This document shows, piece by piece, positions 1 through 7,161 of a DNA stretch of 64,000 nt; within the stretch, counting starts at the first letter, position 1; each line of letters begins with the position of its first letter. Location: positions 51,613-115,612 of the forward strand of contig NZ_JNYJ01000061.1 of assembly GCF_000716715.1 (NCBI RefSeq), given 5' to 3'. Source of the DNA: Dactylosporangium aurantiacum. Its GTDB lineage: Bacteria; Actinomycetota; Actinomycetes; Mycobacteriales; Micromonosporaceae. The notes under the pieces are model-generated. The model did not search any database. It was not told where the DNA came from and was given only the letters and a program-made list of their open reading frames with translations. Both the position numbers and the translations under genes were made by a program.

Positions 1-866
1 TCCACCGCCAGGGCCACGTCCTCGGGCGCCGCGACCGCGTCGACCGGCGGCGACGGCGTCTCGTCGCACGGCGACACCAGCAGCCCGCCGCTCTCCGGCC
101 GGAAGTAGAACTCGTCGCCGACGTCGAGGACCAGCGGCCAGGTCGGCGCGACCCCGTCGATCGACACGATCGCCACGGTGCGGCGCATCGGCGTCAGCCC
201 GGCCGCCCGCACCCCGAGCCGCCCGGCCACGGCGTCCGCCCACGCGCCGGCGGCGTTGACGACCCGCCCGGCCTCCAGGTCGCCGCGGTCGGTGGTGAGC
301 CGCCAGCCGTGCCCCGTCCACTCGCCGGCCTCCAGGCCGATCGCGGTGCGCAGCACCACTCCCGCGGCGGCGGCGCGTTTGCGGTACAGCTGATGCAACG
401 CGTCGACGTCGATGTCCTGTGCGGTGCGTTCGACCGCCGCGCGGGCCACCGCCGACGGGCGCAGCGCGGGGCACAGCGTCTGCGCGCCCGCGACGTCGGT
501 GCCGCGCAGCGACGGGTTGGCGGTCAGCAGCGCGTTCATCGCCGGCAGCTGGTCCTCGCGGGCCACCCAGACCAGCGGTCGGGTCCGCAGCAGCGGCGTG
601 CCCGACTCGGCGCCGAGCGCGTCGAGCATGATGCGGGACGCGCGGGTCAGCGCGCGCACCTCCGGCGAGCCGTAGCTCTCCAGGAACGCGGCCACCGACC
701 GCCCGGTCGTGTGATACCCGAACTGGTTCTCCCGCTCCAGCACCACGATCCGCAACGGCTCCCGGTGCCCACCGGCGGCCTCGGCGCGTTCCACCAACCG
801 GCCATCAAGCTCGGCGAGCTCGGCGGCGAGGGACAGGCCGGCCATGCCCCCACCGATCATCGCCAC
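1..866 (-). CDS. FAD-dependent oxidoreductase (DAO family), 3' end cut by window
   Basis: Minus-strand gene running off the left edge; about 288 codons are visible. The N-terminus carries the Rossmann FAD-binding signature VAMIGGGMAGLSLAAELA, followed by VVLERENQFGYHTTGRS, and further on VVNAAGAWAD, the second FAD-contact motif of the glycine/D-amino-acid oxidase (DAO, PF01266) family, then FYFRPESGGLLVSP. These show a flavin-dependent amine/amino acid dehydrogenase or oxidase; the substrate cannot be told. The start is GTG at 866 or ATG at 860; an in-frame TAA lies 14 codons upstream of the GTG and no clear Shine-Dalgarno is seen. It is divergent from the kinase-like gene at 933, about 66 bp away. 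Confidence 0.85.
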   Translation of the reverse strand, partial: MAMIGGGMAGLSLAAELAELDGRLVERAEAAGGHREPLRIVVLERENQFGYHTTGRSVAAFLESYGSPEVRALTRASRIMLDALGAESGTPLLRTRPLVWVAREDQLPAMNALLTANPSLRGTDVAGAQTLCPALRPSAVARAAVERTAQDIDVDALHQLYRKRAAAAGVVLRTAIGLEAGEWTGHGWRLTTDRGDLEAGRVVNAAGAWADAVAGRLGVRAAGLTPMRRTVAIVSIDGVAPTWPLVLDVGDEFYFRPESGGLLVSPCDETPSPPVDAVAAPEDVALAV

Positions 867-932
867 GTCTGCGCGTTCGATCCTGTGATTGTCGCAGGGA
901 ATGTTCCGTTACGAGCCGGGTAGTCGCCCCGC

Positions 933-1874
933 GTGAGATTCGCCGAGCTCGCCGCCCGCTGGCAGGACCGTCACGTGCTCGTCGTCGGAGACGCCGTGCT
1001 CGACTGCTGGCTGCACGGCACCCCGACGCGTATGAGCCGCGAGGCCCCCGTCCCCGTCGTCACCCTCGACAAGACCCGCGAGGTCGGTGGCGGTGCCGCG
1101 GCGCTCGCCGGCGCCCTCACCGCCCTCGGCGCCCGGACCACCGTCGTCGGCGCGACCGGCGACGACGACGCGGGTGCCACGCTGCGCTCCAGGGTGTGGG
1201 ACAGCGGCGCCACGGACCGTCTGGTCGTCTCCGTCGGCCGGCGTACGCTCACCAAACGCCGCCTCGTCGCGGCCGGTCAGGTGATCGCCCGGTTCGACGA
1301 CGGCGACACCACCCCGCTCGGCGGGACCGCGGCCGAGACGCTGCTGCAACGCCTCGACGAGTCGCTGGCCGAGGCCCCCGAGGCGGTCGTCGTGTGCGAC
1401 CTGGGCGCGGGCACGCTGGGCCCCGCGGTCCGCGCGATGCTGGCGACCCGGCGCCTCGACGTGCCGCTGCTCGCCGTCGACGCCCTCGACCTCGGCCCGT
1501 GGGCGCACCTCGGCCCCGACCTGGTCACCCCGACCCTCGACACGGTCAGTGGGGTCGTCGAAGGTACCAACGCCGCCGCCGTCACCGCGGCCCGCGGCAT
1601 GCTCCTGCGGTCGACCGCCGCGGCCGTCGTGTCCGTCGCGCTGGACGCCGACGGGGCGGTGGTGATCAGCCAGGACGCCGACACCGTGCACACCTCGGCG
1701 GCGCCGGGGCCGCGCAACCGGTCGGCGTACGTCGCCGGCTTCGTCCTCGCCCAGCTCGCCGAGGCCCCGATCGCGGAGGCCGCCGCGACCGCCCAGCGCT
1801 GCGCCGCCATCCGGGCCCGTGACCTGGCGCTGAACCTGGGCCGGCGGGCCGGCCTGACCACGATCCCGACCTGA
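933..1874 (+). CDS. HldE/RfaE-like PfkB-family sugar kinase with degenerate catalytic motif
   Basis: A 313-residue protein of the PfkB (ribokinase) fold. The N-terminal half matches the kinase domain of HldE/RfaE: VVGDAVLDCW, then MSREAPVPVV, then VGGGAAALAGAL, in the expected order and spacing. The C-terminal signature, normally GAGDT with the catalytic Asp, reads GPRNRS here (around nt 1705-1722), so the catalytic Asp is Asn and both glycine contacts are altered. It may be an inactive or repurposed kinase. GTG start at 933; no strong ribosome site. Gram-positive actinobacteria lack LPS heptose, so if active the substrate would be another sugar phosphate. It is divergent from the FAD oxidoreductase and followed by a repeat-rich gap. 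Confidence 0.8.
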   Translation: MRFAELAARWQDRHVLVVGDAVLDCWLHGTPTRMSREAPVPVVTLDKTREVGGGAAALAGALTALGARTTVVGATGDDDAGATLRSRVWDSGATDRLVVSVGRRTLTKRRLVAAGQVIARFDDGDTTPLGGTAAETLLQRLDESLAEAPEAVVVCDLGAGTLGPAVRAMLATRRLDVPLLAVDALDLGPWAHLGPDLVTPTLDTVSGVVEGTNAAAVTAARGMLLRSTAAAVVSVALDADGAVVISQDADTVHTSAAPGPRNRSAYVAGFVLAQLAEAPIAEAAATAQRCAAIRARDLALNLGRRAGLTTIPT

Positions 1875-1911
1875 CGCCGCCTGGCTCGTCGGCGGGGGCG
1901 GAGAAGTGTCG

Positions 1912-1924
1912 TACCCCGGGGGTA
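1912..1924. promoter_or_regulatory. Perfect 6+1+6 palindrome TACCCC-G-GGGGTA
   Basis: TACCCC and GGGGTA flank a single G, 38 bp after the stop of the kinase-like gene. It looks like the core of CsoR-type copper operators, but no copper gene adjoins it, so it may be chance or part of a transcription end. Low confidence in function. Confidence 0.25.
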
Positions 1925-2095
1925 GGTTCCTGGGTGTGCGGCGGCCTGTCGGGGGAGGGGGCGGAAGGGCCGGCGTGACACGGGAGGGTTGAGCGGGGGC
2001 GTCGCGGCGGGCTCGCGCGGTGAGGGGTTGCGCGTCGTCGCGGTCAGCCGGGGCGTTGTGTGGGGCCTGCCGTGCGGTGAGGGTCCGTGGCTGTG

Positions 2096-2136
2096 GAGCC
2101 CGGCTGACCAGGAGCCCGGCTGACCAGGAGCCCGGC
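2096..2136. repeat. 16-bp tandem direct repeat, 2.5 copies
   Basis: The unit GAGCCCGGCTGACCAG occurs at 2096 and 2112, with a partial third copy from 2128. Non-coding. Confidence 0.8.
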
Positions 2137-2215
2137 CTGGTCCGCCGACTCCCACAAACTCACCGAATGGCCCTGCTGTGCCGCGGTGCGGCCGCCCTGC
2201 CAGCACGCCGGACGC

Positions 2216-2385
2216 GCCCTGTGGGCCCTGCCCGTCCTGCCAGCCGGCCTGCCCGCCCTGCCGGCCCTGCCCGCCCTGCCGGCCCTGCCCGCCCTGCCGG
2301 CCCTGCCCGCCCTGCCGGCCCTGCCGGCCCTGTCGGCCCTGCCCGTCCTGCCAGCCGGCCTGCCCGCCCTGCCCGCCCTGTGGGC
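2216..2385. repeat. Compound tandem array of CCTGCCGGC/CCTGCCCGC units
   Basis: About 170 bp are made of 9-bp units alternating CCTGCCGGC and CCTGCCCGC (18-bp period). A 37-bp sequence containing CCTGCCAGCCGGCCTGC is repeated at both ends (2226-2262 and 2337-2373), and the outer edges both carry CCCTGTGGGC. Such arrays change length readily; no coding role is apparent. Confidence 0.8.
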
Positions 2386-2496
2386 ACACGGACCCACCTC
2401 ATGCCGGCATACCCGCCGCGCCGCCGGGGGCACGCTGCGCGATTACATCGGCTGCGAGCGCCTGCCGCTCACGGCGACCGGCGGTGTCAGGGGCGG

Positions 2497-2925
2497 TCAG
2501 TTGAGCTGGAGCTCCGGGACCAGGTCCTTGCAGCGGACGACGATGTGGATGACCTGGGTGTCGGAGCGGAAGGTGAGGCGGTACTCGGTGCCGGGGCCCT
2601 GCTGGGCTTCCTCGATGCGGTATTCGAGGGCCGGGCCGATCCGGTCGGCCCAGACCATGCCGGCCTCGCAGTGGGCGGTGATGTTGCCGCCGGGGGTGCG
2701 CAGCACCTTCGGCGCGCCCGCGGTCGGCGAGGAGCCCGGGTGCGGCGAGGGGGAGACCGACCCGGCGGCGGAGGGGCCTGTCGAGGCGGGCTGTGCCGGG
2801 GTGCGGGTCGTCGCGGCCAGCAGTGAGGTGCGGATGGCCTCGATCCTGCCGATGCCGAAGGCGCTGAGGGCCGCCGTGCACACGGTCCAGGCGCCGATCG
2901 CGAAAATCCACCGTCCACCTCGCAT
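2497..2925 (-). CDS. Small membrane-anchored extracytoplasmic protein, unknown function
   Basis: A 142-residue protein: MRGGRWIF, then one hydrophobic segment (about residues 5-25), then a Pro/Ser/Thr-rich linker rich in PASTGPS-like stretches, then a globular C-terminal part ending VVRCKDLVPELQLN with two cysteines (ITAHCEAG and VVRCKD) that could form a disulphide outside the cell. I chose the ATG at 2925 because the transmembrane segment follows directly; an upstream in-frame start at 2958 is possible. It is divergent from the conservon kinase gene at 3107, about 180 bp away. I do not recognise the family. Confidence 0.7.
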   Translation of the reverse strand: MRGGRWIFAIGAWTVCTAALSAFGIGRIEAIRTSLLAATTRTPAQPASTGPSAAGSVSPSPHPGSSPTAGAPKVLRTPGGNITAHCEAGMVWADRIGPALEYRIEEAQQGPGTEYRLTFRSDTQVIHIVVRCKDLVPELQLN

Positions 2926-3029
2926 GGCGGGCGCCCTGCCCGGGGGGCGGGAAAGCACACCGGGAGGAGGGGGAGGAGGGGGAGGAGATCACGGGCGAAG
3001 CCGGGTTTGGGACGAGGACGACCTTGTTG

Positions 3030-3059
3030 GTGACTTCCCCGCCTGTGTGTCCGTATCAT
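3030..3059 (+). promoter_or_regulatory. Candidate promoter of the conservon operon
   Basis: GTGACT (3030-3035), an 18-nt spacer and TATCAT (3054-3059) form a housekeeping-type promoter. Transcription would start near 3066, leaving a leader of about 40 nt before the ATG at 3107, with a GAGG site just upstream. Confidence 0.45.
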
Positions 3060-3106
3060 GCCCGAGACGCGCCACCCCCCTTGTCGACGCGACCCACGAG
3101 GATCAC

Positions 3107-5779
3107 ATGAAGTCCCGCACGTGGAGAATCCGCACGTGGTCGATCCGCGCCAAGATCGTCACCCTGCTGCTGCCGCCGCTGTTGTCGCTGGTCGTGTTGT
3201 GGGTCTTCGCGACGAGCCTGACGTCCAGTGCGGTGTTCGAGCTGTTCGACGCTCAGACGTACTACGAGCTGGCCGCCGAGCCGGCCGAGACGATGACCGT
3301 CGAGCTGCAGCGGGAGCGCAAGCTGTCGCAGGTGTACCTGGGGGCCGGCCGGGCCGAGGGGAAGCCGGAGACGGCGCTGCTGGCCGAGCAGCGGCGCAAG
3401 ACGGACGCTGCGGTCAGCCACTTCCGGTCCCTGGCCGGCAAGGGGGAGACCCGCGAAGCGATGCCGGAGGCCGCGCGGGGCCGGCTCACCGAGATCATGG
3501 TGGCGCTGGACGGGCTCGTGCCGGGGCGGTCGGGGATCTCGCTCGGGCAGGTCGACCGGGCCGGCGCGATGGACATCTACAACGGGCCGATCGACGCGGT
3601 CTACCGCTGGTACAACGCGCTGCCCGGGGTCAGTGACGCCCAGCTGAGCAAGGACGCCCGGACCAACATCGCGATGAGCCGGGCCCGGGAGCTGCTCGCC
3701 CGCGAGGACGCGCTGATCAACGGCGCCGCCGCGGCGGGCAAGTTCGTCCGCACGGAGGCCGCCGACCTCGTCGCCGCGATCGGCGCGAAGCGCAGCGAAT
3801 ACGCGGAGCAGTCCGCGGAGCTGCCCGAGTCGGTGCGGCGGACCTACCAGGACATCGTCGCCGGCGACGCGCACAAGAAACTGACCGACTTCGAGAACAA
3901 GATCATTGCTGAGGCCCGGCCGAACGCCGCGGTCCCGGTGGACATCACGGTGTGGCGGGAGGCGTACGACAAGCTCGCCGAGCAGCTGCGCCAGCTGGAC
4001 CTGGAGTACGGCGACACGATCCTGGTGCGGGCCGAGCCGCTCGCCGTCGGCATCATCGTGCGGCTCGTGCTCGCCGCCGTGCTGGGCCTGCTGGCCATCG
4101 CGGTGTCGGTGGTGCTGTCGGTCCGGATCGGCCGGTCGCTGATCAACCGGCTGACAGGGCTGCGGCAGGACGCGCAGGCCCTCGCCGACCAGCGGCTGCC
4201 GGAGGTCGTCGGCCGGCTGCGCCGCGGTGAGGAGCTCGACCTGGCGGAGGCGGCGCCGCCGCTGGAGTACGGCACCGACGAGATCGGCAAGGTGGGCAAC
4301 GCGTTCAGCGCCGTGCAGCGCACCGCGATCGAGTCCGCGGCGCACGAGGCGCAGCTGCGGCGCGGCCTCAACGAGGTGTTCCTGAACATCGCCCGCCGCA
4401 GCCAGACGCTGCTGCACCGGCAGCTGGCGCTGCTGGACCGCATGGAGCGGCGGACCGGGGACCCGGAGGAGCTGGAGGACCTGTTCCGGGTCGACCACCT
4501 GGCGACCCGCATGCGCCGCCACGCGGAGGACCTGGTCATCCTGGCCGGTGCGACGCCCGGGCGGGGCTGGCGCAACCCGGTGCCGATGGTCGACGTGGTC
4601 CGCGGCGCGGTGTCCGAGGTCGAGGACTACGCGCGGGTGGGCTTCCTGACGCTGCCGGAGGCGTCGCTGGTCGGCCGGGCCGTCGCCGACGTCATCCACC
4701 TGCTGGCCGAGGTGATCGAGAACGCCACGTCGTACTCGCCGCCGCACACCCGGGTGCAGATCAGCGGCCAGCTGGTGCCGAACGGGTTCGCGGTCGAGAT
4801 CGAGGACCGTGGCCTGGGCATGTCGCCGGAGGCGATCGAGGAGGCCAACGAGCGGCTGCTGCACCCGCCGGACTTCGACCCCGCCAACAGCGCCCGGCTG
4901 GGGCTGTTCGTGGTGGCGCTGCTCGCCGCCCGGCACGGGGTTCGGGTCACGCTGCGGTCCTCGCCGTACGGCGGCATCACCGCGGTCGTGCTCATCCCGC
5001 CGCACCTGATCACCGGTGCGACCCCGGAGCTGACCGCGCCGACCCCGTCGGAGCTCAGGAACGACCTGGTGGGCGAGCTGGCCGGTGAGGTGGACGGTGA
5101 GGTGATGGTCGAGCCCCAGGCCGCCGGCGAGGTCGCCGGGGCGGAGCCGTCGCGCGGCACGCCCGCGGTCCTGGACGCCGCGCCGGCGGAGGCGGGCCGG
5201 ATCCCGGTGCTGGACCGGGTCCCGCCGGTGACCGCCCGCCGTGCCGCCCCCGTCGACGCCGAGGTCGTGCCGGCCTCCGTGCCGTCGCAGCGCAACGGTG
5301 CTTCCTCCGTGGCGTCGCCGCGGCACGAGACCGGCCCGTCGCCGCGGCACGAGACCGGCCCGTCGCCGCGGCACGAGACCGGCTCGTCGCCTCGGTACGA
5401 GACCGGCTCGTCGCCGCGGCACGAGACCGGACCGTCGCCGCGGTCGGAGGCCGGGCTGTCGCCGCGAGGGGAGGCCGGGTCGTCATCGCGGTCCGAGCCC
5501 GGGTCGTCGCGGCCCGGACCCGAGGTGCCGCTGGACCTGACCGACGACGGGCTGCCGAAGCGCCGCCGGCAGGCGAGCCTCGCGCCGCAGCTGCGGGAGC
5601 GGCCCGACGACGAGCACACGGTCGACGGCGTGCCGGCGTCGCAGTTCGCCTCCGCCGCGGCCGGCAGGTCACCCGAGCAGACCCGCGCGATGATGACGTC
5701 GCTGCAGGCAGGGTTCACCCGGGGGCGCCGGGAGGCGGCGCTCACCGACGATCAACCCACATCGGAAAGGGACGCATAG
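3107..5779 (+). CDS. cvnA: Conservon sensor kinase with nitrate/nitrite-sensing (NIT) domain
   Basis: An 890-residue membrane histidine-kinase-like protein, first gene of a four-gene conservon. Order: short basic N-terminus, transmembrane segment (about 15-40), extracytoplasmic NIT-type helical sensor (about 50-310), second transmembrane segment (about 311-338), HAMP linker, a helical region containing RRSQTLLHRQL, and an HATPase_c domain (about 520-635) with the N-box EVIENATSYSPPHT and G-box LGMSPEAIEEAN. The C-terminal tail has eight copies of an SPRHETGP-like octapeptide (residues 737-800) and ends with the conserved KRRRQASLAPQLR segment of this family. ATG at 3107 with GAGG 5 nt upstream; larger upstream in-frame extension is not supported. 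CvnA proteins work with CvnB-D as a membrane-associated GPCR-like module. Confidence 0.9.
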   Translation: MKSRTWRIRTWSIRAKIVTLLLPPLLSLVVLWVFATSLTSSAVFELFDAQTYYELAAEPAETMTVELQRERKLSQVYLGAGRAEGKPETALLAEQRRKTDAAVSHFRSLAGKGETREAMPEAARGRLTEIMVALDGLVPGRSGISLGQVDRAGAMDIYNGPIDAVYRWYNALPGVSDAQLSKDARTNIAMSRARELLAREDALINGAAAAGKFVRTEAADLVAAIGAKRSEYAEQSAELPESVRRTYQDIVAGDAHKKLTDFENKIIAEARPNAAVPVDITVWREAYDKLAEQLRQLDLEYGDTILVRAEPLAVGIIVRLVLAAVLGLLAIAVSVVLSVRIGRSLINRLTGLRQDAQALADQRLPEVVGRLRRGEELDLAEAAPPLEYGTDEIGKVGNAFSAVQRTAIESAAHEAQLRRGLNEVFLNIARRSQTLLHRQLALLDRMERRTGDPEELEDLFRVDHLATRMRRHAEDLVILAGATPGRGWRNPVPMVDVVRGAVSEVEDYARVGFLTLPEASLVGRAVADVIHLLAEVIENATSYSPPHTRVQISGQLVPNGFAVEIEDRGLGMSPEAIEEANERLLHPPDFDPANSARLGLFVVALLAARHGVRVTLRSSPYGGITAVVLIPPHLITGATPELTAPTPSELRNDLVGELAGEVDGEVMVEPQAAGEVAGAEPSRGTPAVLDAAPAEAGRIPVLDRVPPVTARRAAPVDAEVVPASVPSQRNGASSVASPRHETGPSPRHETGPSPRHETGSSPRYETGSSPRHETGPSPRSEAGLSPRGEAGSSSRSEPGSSRPGPEVPLDLTDDGLPKRRRQASLAPQLRERPDDEHTVDGVPASQFASAAAGRSPEQTRAMMTSLQAGFTRGRREAALTDDQPTSERDA
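5315..5506 (+). repeat. 24-bp tandem repeat inside cvnA (8 copies)
   Basis: Unit TCGCCGCGGCACGAGACCGG plus 4 nt, encoding SPRHETGP with variants SPRYETGS, SPRSEAGL, SPRGEAGS and SSRSEPGS. The first three copies are almost identical in DNA, pointing to recent slippage; the last three are diverged. Confidence 0.85.
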
Positions 5780-6202
5780 GTGGCACAATCGACGAGTCGC
5801 ACCGGCAAGCTCGACTGGCTCCTCGACGATCTCGTCGATCGGGTCGAGTCGGCGCAGCACGCCGTGGTGCTCTCCGCCGACGGGCTGCTCATGGGCGCGT
5901 CCACGGGGCTCGGCCGGGACGACGCCGAGCACCTGTCGGCGGTCGCGTCCGGCTTCCAGAGCCTGGCCCGCAGCGCCGGGCGGCACTTCAACGGCGGCGC
6001 CGTCCGCCAGACGATCGTGGAGATGGACGACGCGTTCCTGTTCGTCACGGCCGCCGGGCAGGGCGCGTGCCTGGCCGTGCTGAGCGCCGCGGACTCCGAC
6101 ATCGGCGTGATCGCCTACGAGATGGCGATGCTGGTGACCCGGGTCGGGCAGTACCTCACCGCACCGTCACGAACGGGCGCCCCGTCCGATGCCGCCGGGT
6201 GA
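5780..6202 (+). CDS. cvnB: Conservon roadblock/LC7 protein
   Basis: A 140-residue roadblock/LC7-domain protein, containing LDWLLDDLVDRV, HAVVLSADGLLMGASTGL and GACLAVLS, the typical roadblock core. In conservons CvnB binds CvnD and the kinase-like partner, resembling GTPase-activating partners such as MglB. The GTG start directly follows the cvnA stop (TAG then GTG), with GGAAAGGGA upstream, so the two are translationally coupled. Cytoplasmic, membrane-associated by interaction. Confidence 0.92.
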   Translation: MAQSTSRTGKLDWLLDDLVDRVESAQHAVVLSADGLLMGASTGLGRDDAEHLSAVASGFQSLARSAGRHFNGGAVRQTIVEMDDAFLFVTAAGQGACLAVLSAADSDIGVIAYEMAMLVTRVGQYLTAPSRTGAPSDAAG

Positions 6203-6575
6203 TCACGACTGGCTCGACTCCGACGCCGGTCCGGTGGTGCGCCCCTATGCGGTGACGGGCGGGCGGGCCAGGCCCGCCGTCGGCGGCTTCGACCTCGTCG
6301 CGTTCGTCGTCAACGCTCCGGACGGGCCGGGGCACCCGCGGCACCTGCAGCCGGAGCACTATGCGATCCTGGCCCGCACCCGCGAGCCGGTCACGGTCGC
6401 GGAGCTGGCCTCACACCTCGATCTCGCGCTCGGCGTGGTGCGCGTGCTGCTGGGCGACCTGCTCCAGCAGGGGCTGATCGAGATGCACGAACCTGTGTAC
6501 GACCAATCCGTCGGGCCGCAGCGGCCCGACGATCGCATTCTCAAGGCGGTTGTCAATGGTCTCCGATCGCTCTGA
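6189..6575 (+). CDS. cvnC: Conservon DUF742 winged-helix protein
   Basis: A 128-residue DUF742 protein: RPYAVTGGRARP at the N-terminus, then EHYAILARTREPVTVAELA and LGVVRVLLGDLLQQGLIEMHEP, a winged helix-turn-helix-like core typical of CvnC. The reading frame begins 14 nt inside the end of cvnB, so translation is coupled. Its biochemical role in conservons is still poorly defined; it is thought to be part of the membrane-associated complex with CvnA, B and D. Confidence 0.92.
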   Translation: MPPGDHDWLDSDAGPVVRPYAVTGGRARPAVGGFDLVAFVVNAPDGPGHPRHLQPEHYAILARTREPVTVAELASHLDLALGVVRVLLGDLLQQGLIEMHEPVYDQSVGPQRPDDRILKAVVNGLRSL

Positions 6576-7161
6576 CGGCCACATCCCGCTGGCGGTGAAG
6601 ATCCTCATCGCCGGAGGGTTCGGCGTCGGCAAGACCACGCTGGTCAGCGCGGTCAGCGAGATCCGTCCCCTGCAGACGGAGGAGGTGCTCACCAACGCGG
6701 GTGTCGGCATCGACGACGTCAACGGGGTGGAGGGCAAGACCACCACGACGGTGGCCATGGACTTCGGCCGGATCAGCATCAACGACGACATCGTGCTGTA
6801 CCTGTTCGGCACCCCGGGCCAGGACCGGTTCTGGTTCCTGTGGGACGAGCTGGCGCTCGGCGCGCTGGGCGCGGTCGTGCTCGCCGACACCCGGCGGCTC
6901 ACCGACTGCTTCCCGTCCGTGGACTACTTCGAGCAGCGCGGCACGCCGTTCCTGGTCGCGGTCAACTGCTTCGACGGGGTACAGCAGCACACCGCCGAGG
7001 CGGTGCGTCGGGCCCTGGACCTCGACCCGGACGTGCCGGTGGTGCTGTGCGACGCCCGGGACCGCCGCTCGATCAAGGACGTGCTGATCGCCCTCGTCGA
7101 GCACGTGATGACGATCAAGCGGCCACCGGCACTCGCACCGGCCCGGCAGCCCGGGTTCTGA
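6556..7161 (+). CDS. cvnD: Conservon small GTP-binding protein
   Basis: A 201-residue Ras/MglA-like GTPase. P-loop GGFGVGKTT at residues 20-28, switch region with TTTTVAMDFGR, and FGTPGQDRFWFLWDE, the DxxG-like switch II, followed by VAVNCFDG in place of the NKxD base-recognition motif. ATG at 6556 overlaps the end of cvnC by 20 nt (a TTG at 6550 is the alternative). In Streptomyces the equivalent proteins cycle on the membrane with CvnA-C and affect antibiotic production and morphology. No cytochrome P450 follows, unlike some conservons. Its 3' end overlaps the convergent FAD gene by 47 bp. Confidence 0.93.
   Translation: MVSDRSDGHIPLAVKILIAGGFGVGKTTLVSAVSEIRPLQTEEVLTNAGVGIDDVNGVEGKTTTTVAMDFGRISINDDIVLYLFGTPGQDRFWFLWDELALGALGAVVLADTRRLTDCFPSVDYFEQRGTPFLVAVNCFDGVQQHTAEAVRRALDLDPDVPVVLCDARDRRSIKDVLIALVEHVMTIKRPPALAPARQPGF

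Larger units (their letters stand above)
1875..2496. other. 622-bp gene-free interval with palindrome and two tandem repeats
   Basis: No credible gene is seen between the convergent kinase-like gene and the small anchored protein. The interval holds a 13-bp GC palindrome (1912-1924), a 16-bp direct repeat (2096-2136) and a long CCTGCC-rich tandem array (2216-2385). Open frames here, such as one running antisense through the array with Gly-Arg-Ala repeats, are by-products of the repeat and the high GC. Confidence 0.6.

Noticed and set aside
1912..1924. CsoR-type copper operator
   Set aside because: The palindrome fits, but no copper transporter or CsoR gene is next to it; left as a low-confidence symmetric site.
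1277..2389. Long minus-strand frame crossing the kinase-like gene and the CCTGCC array
   Set aside because: It runs antisense to a gene with clear homology and then reads Gly-Gln-Gly or Gly-Arg-Ala from a tandem repeat; no family match or ribosome site.
3056..5422. 788-codon minus-strand frame opposite cvnA
   Set aside because: Mirror of a high-GC gene with Arg/His/Gln-rich, non-globular composition; the plus-strand gene has all conservon kinase motifs.
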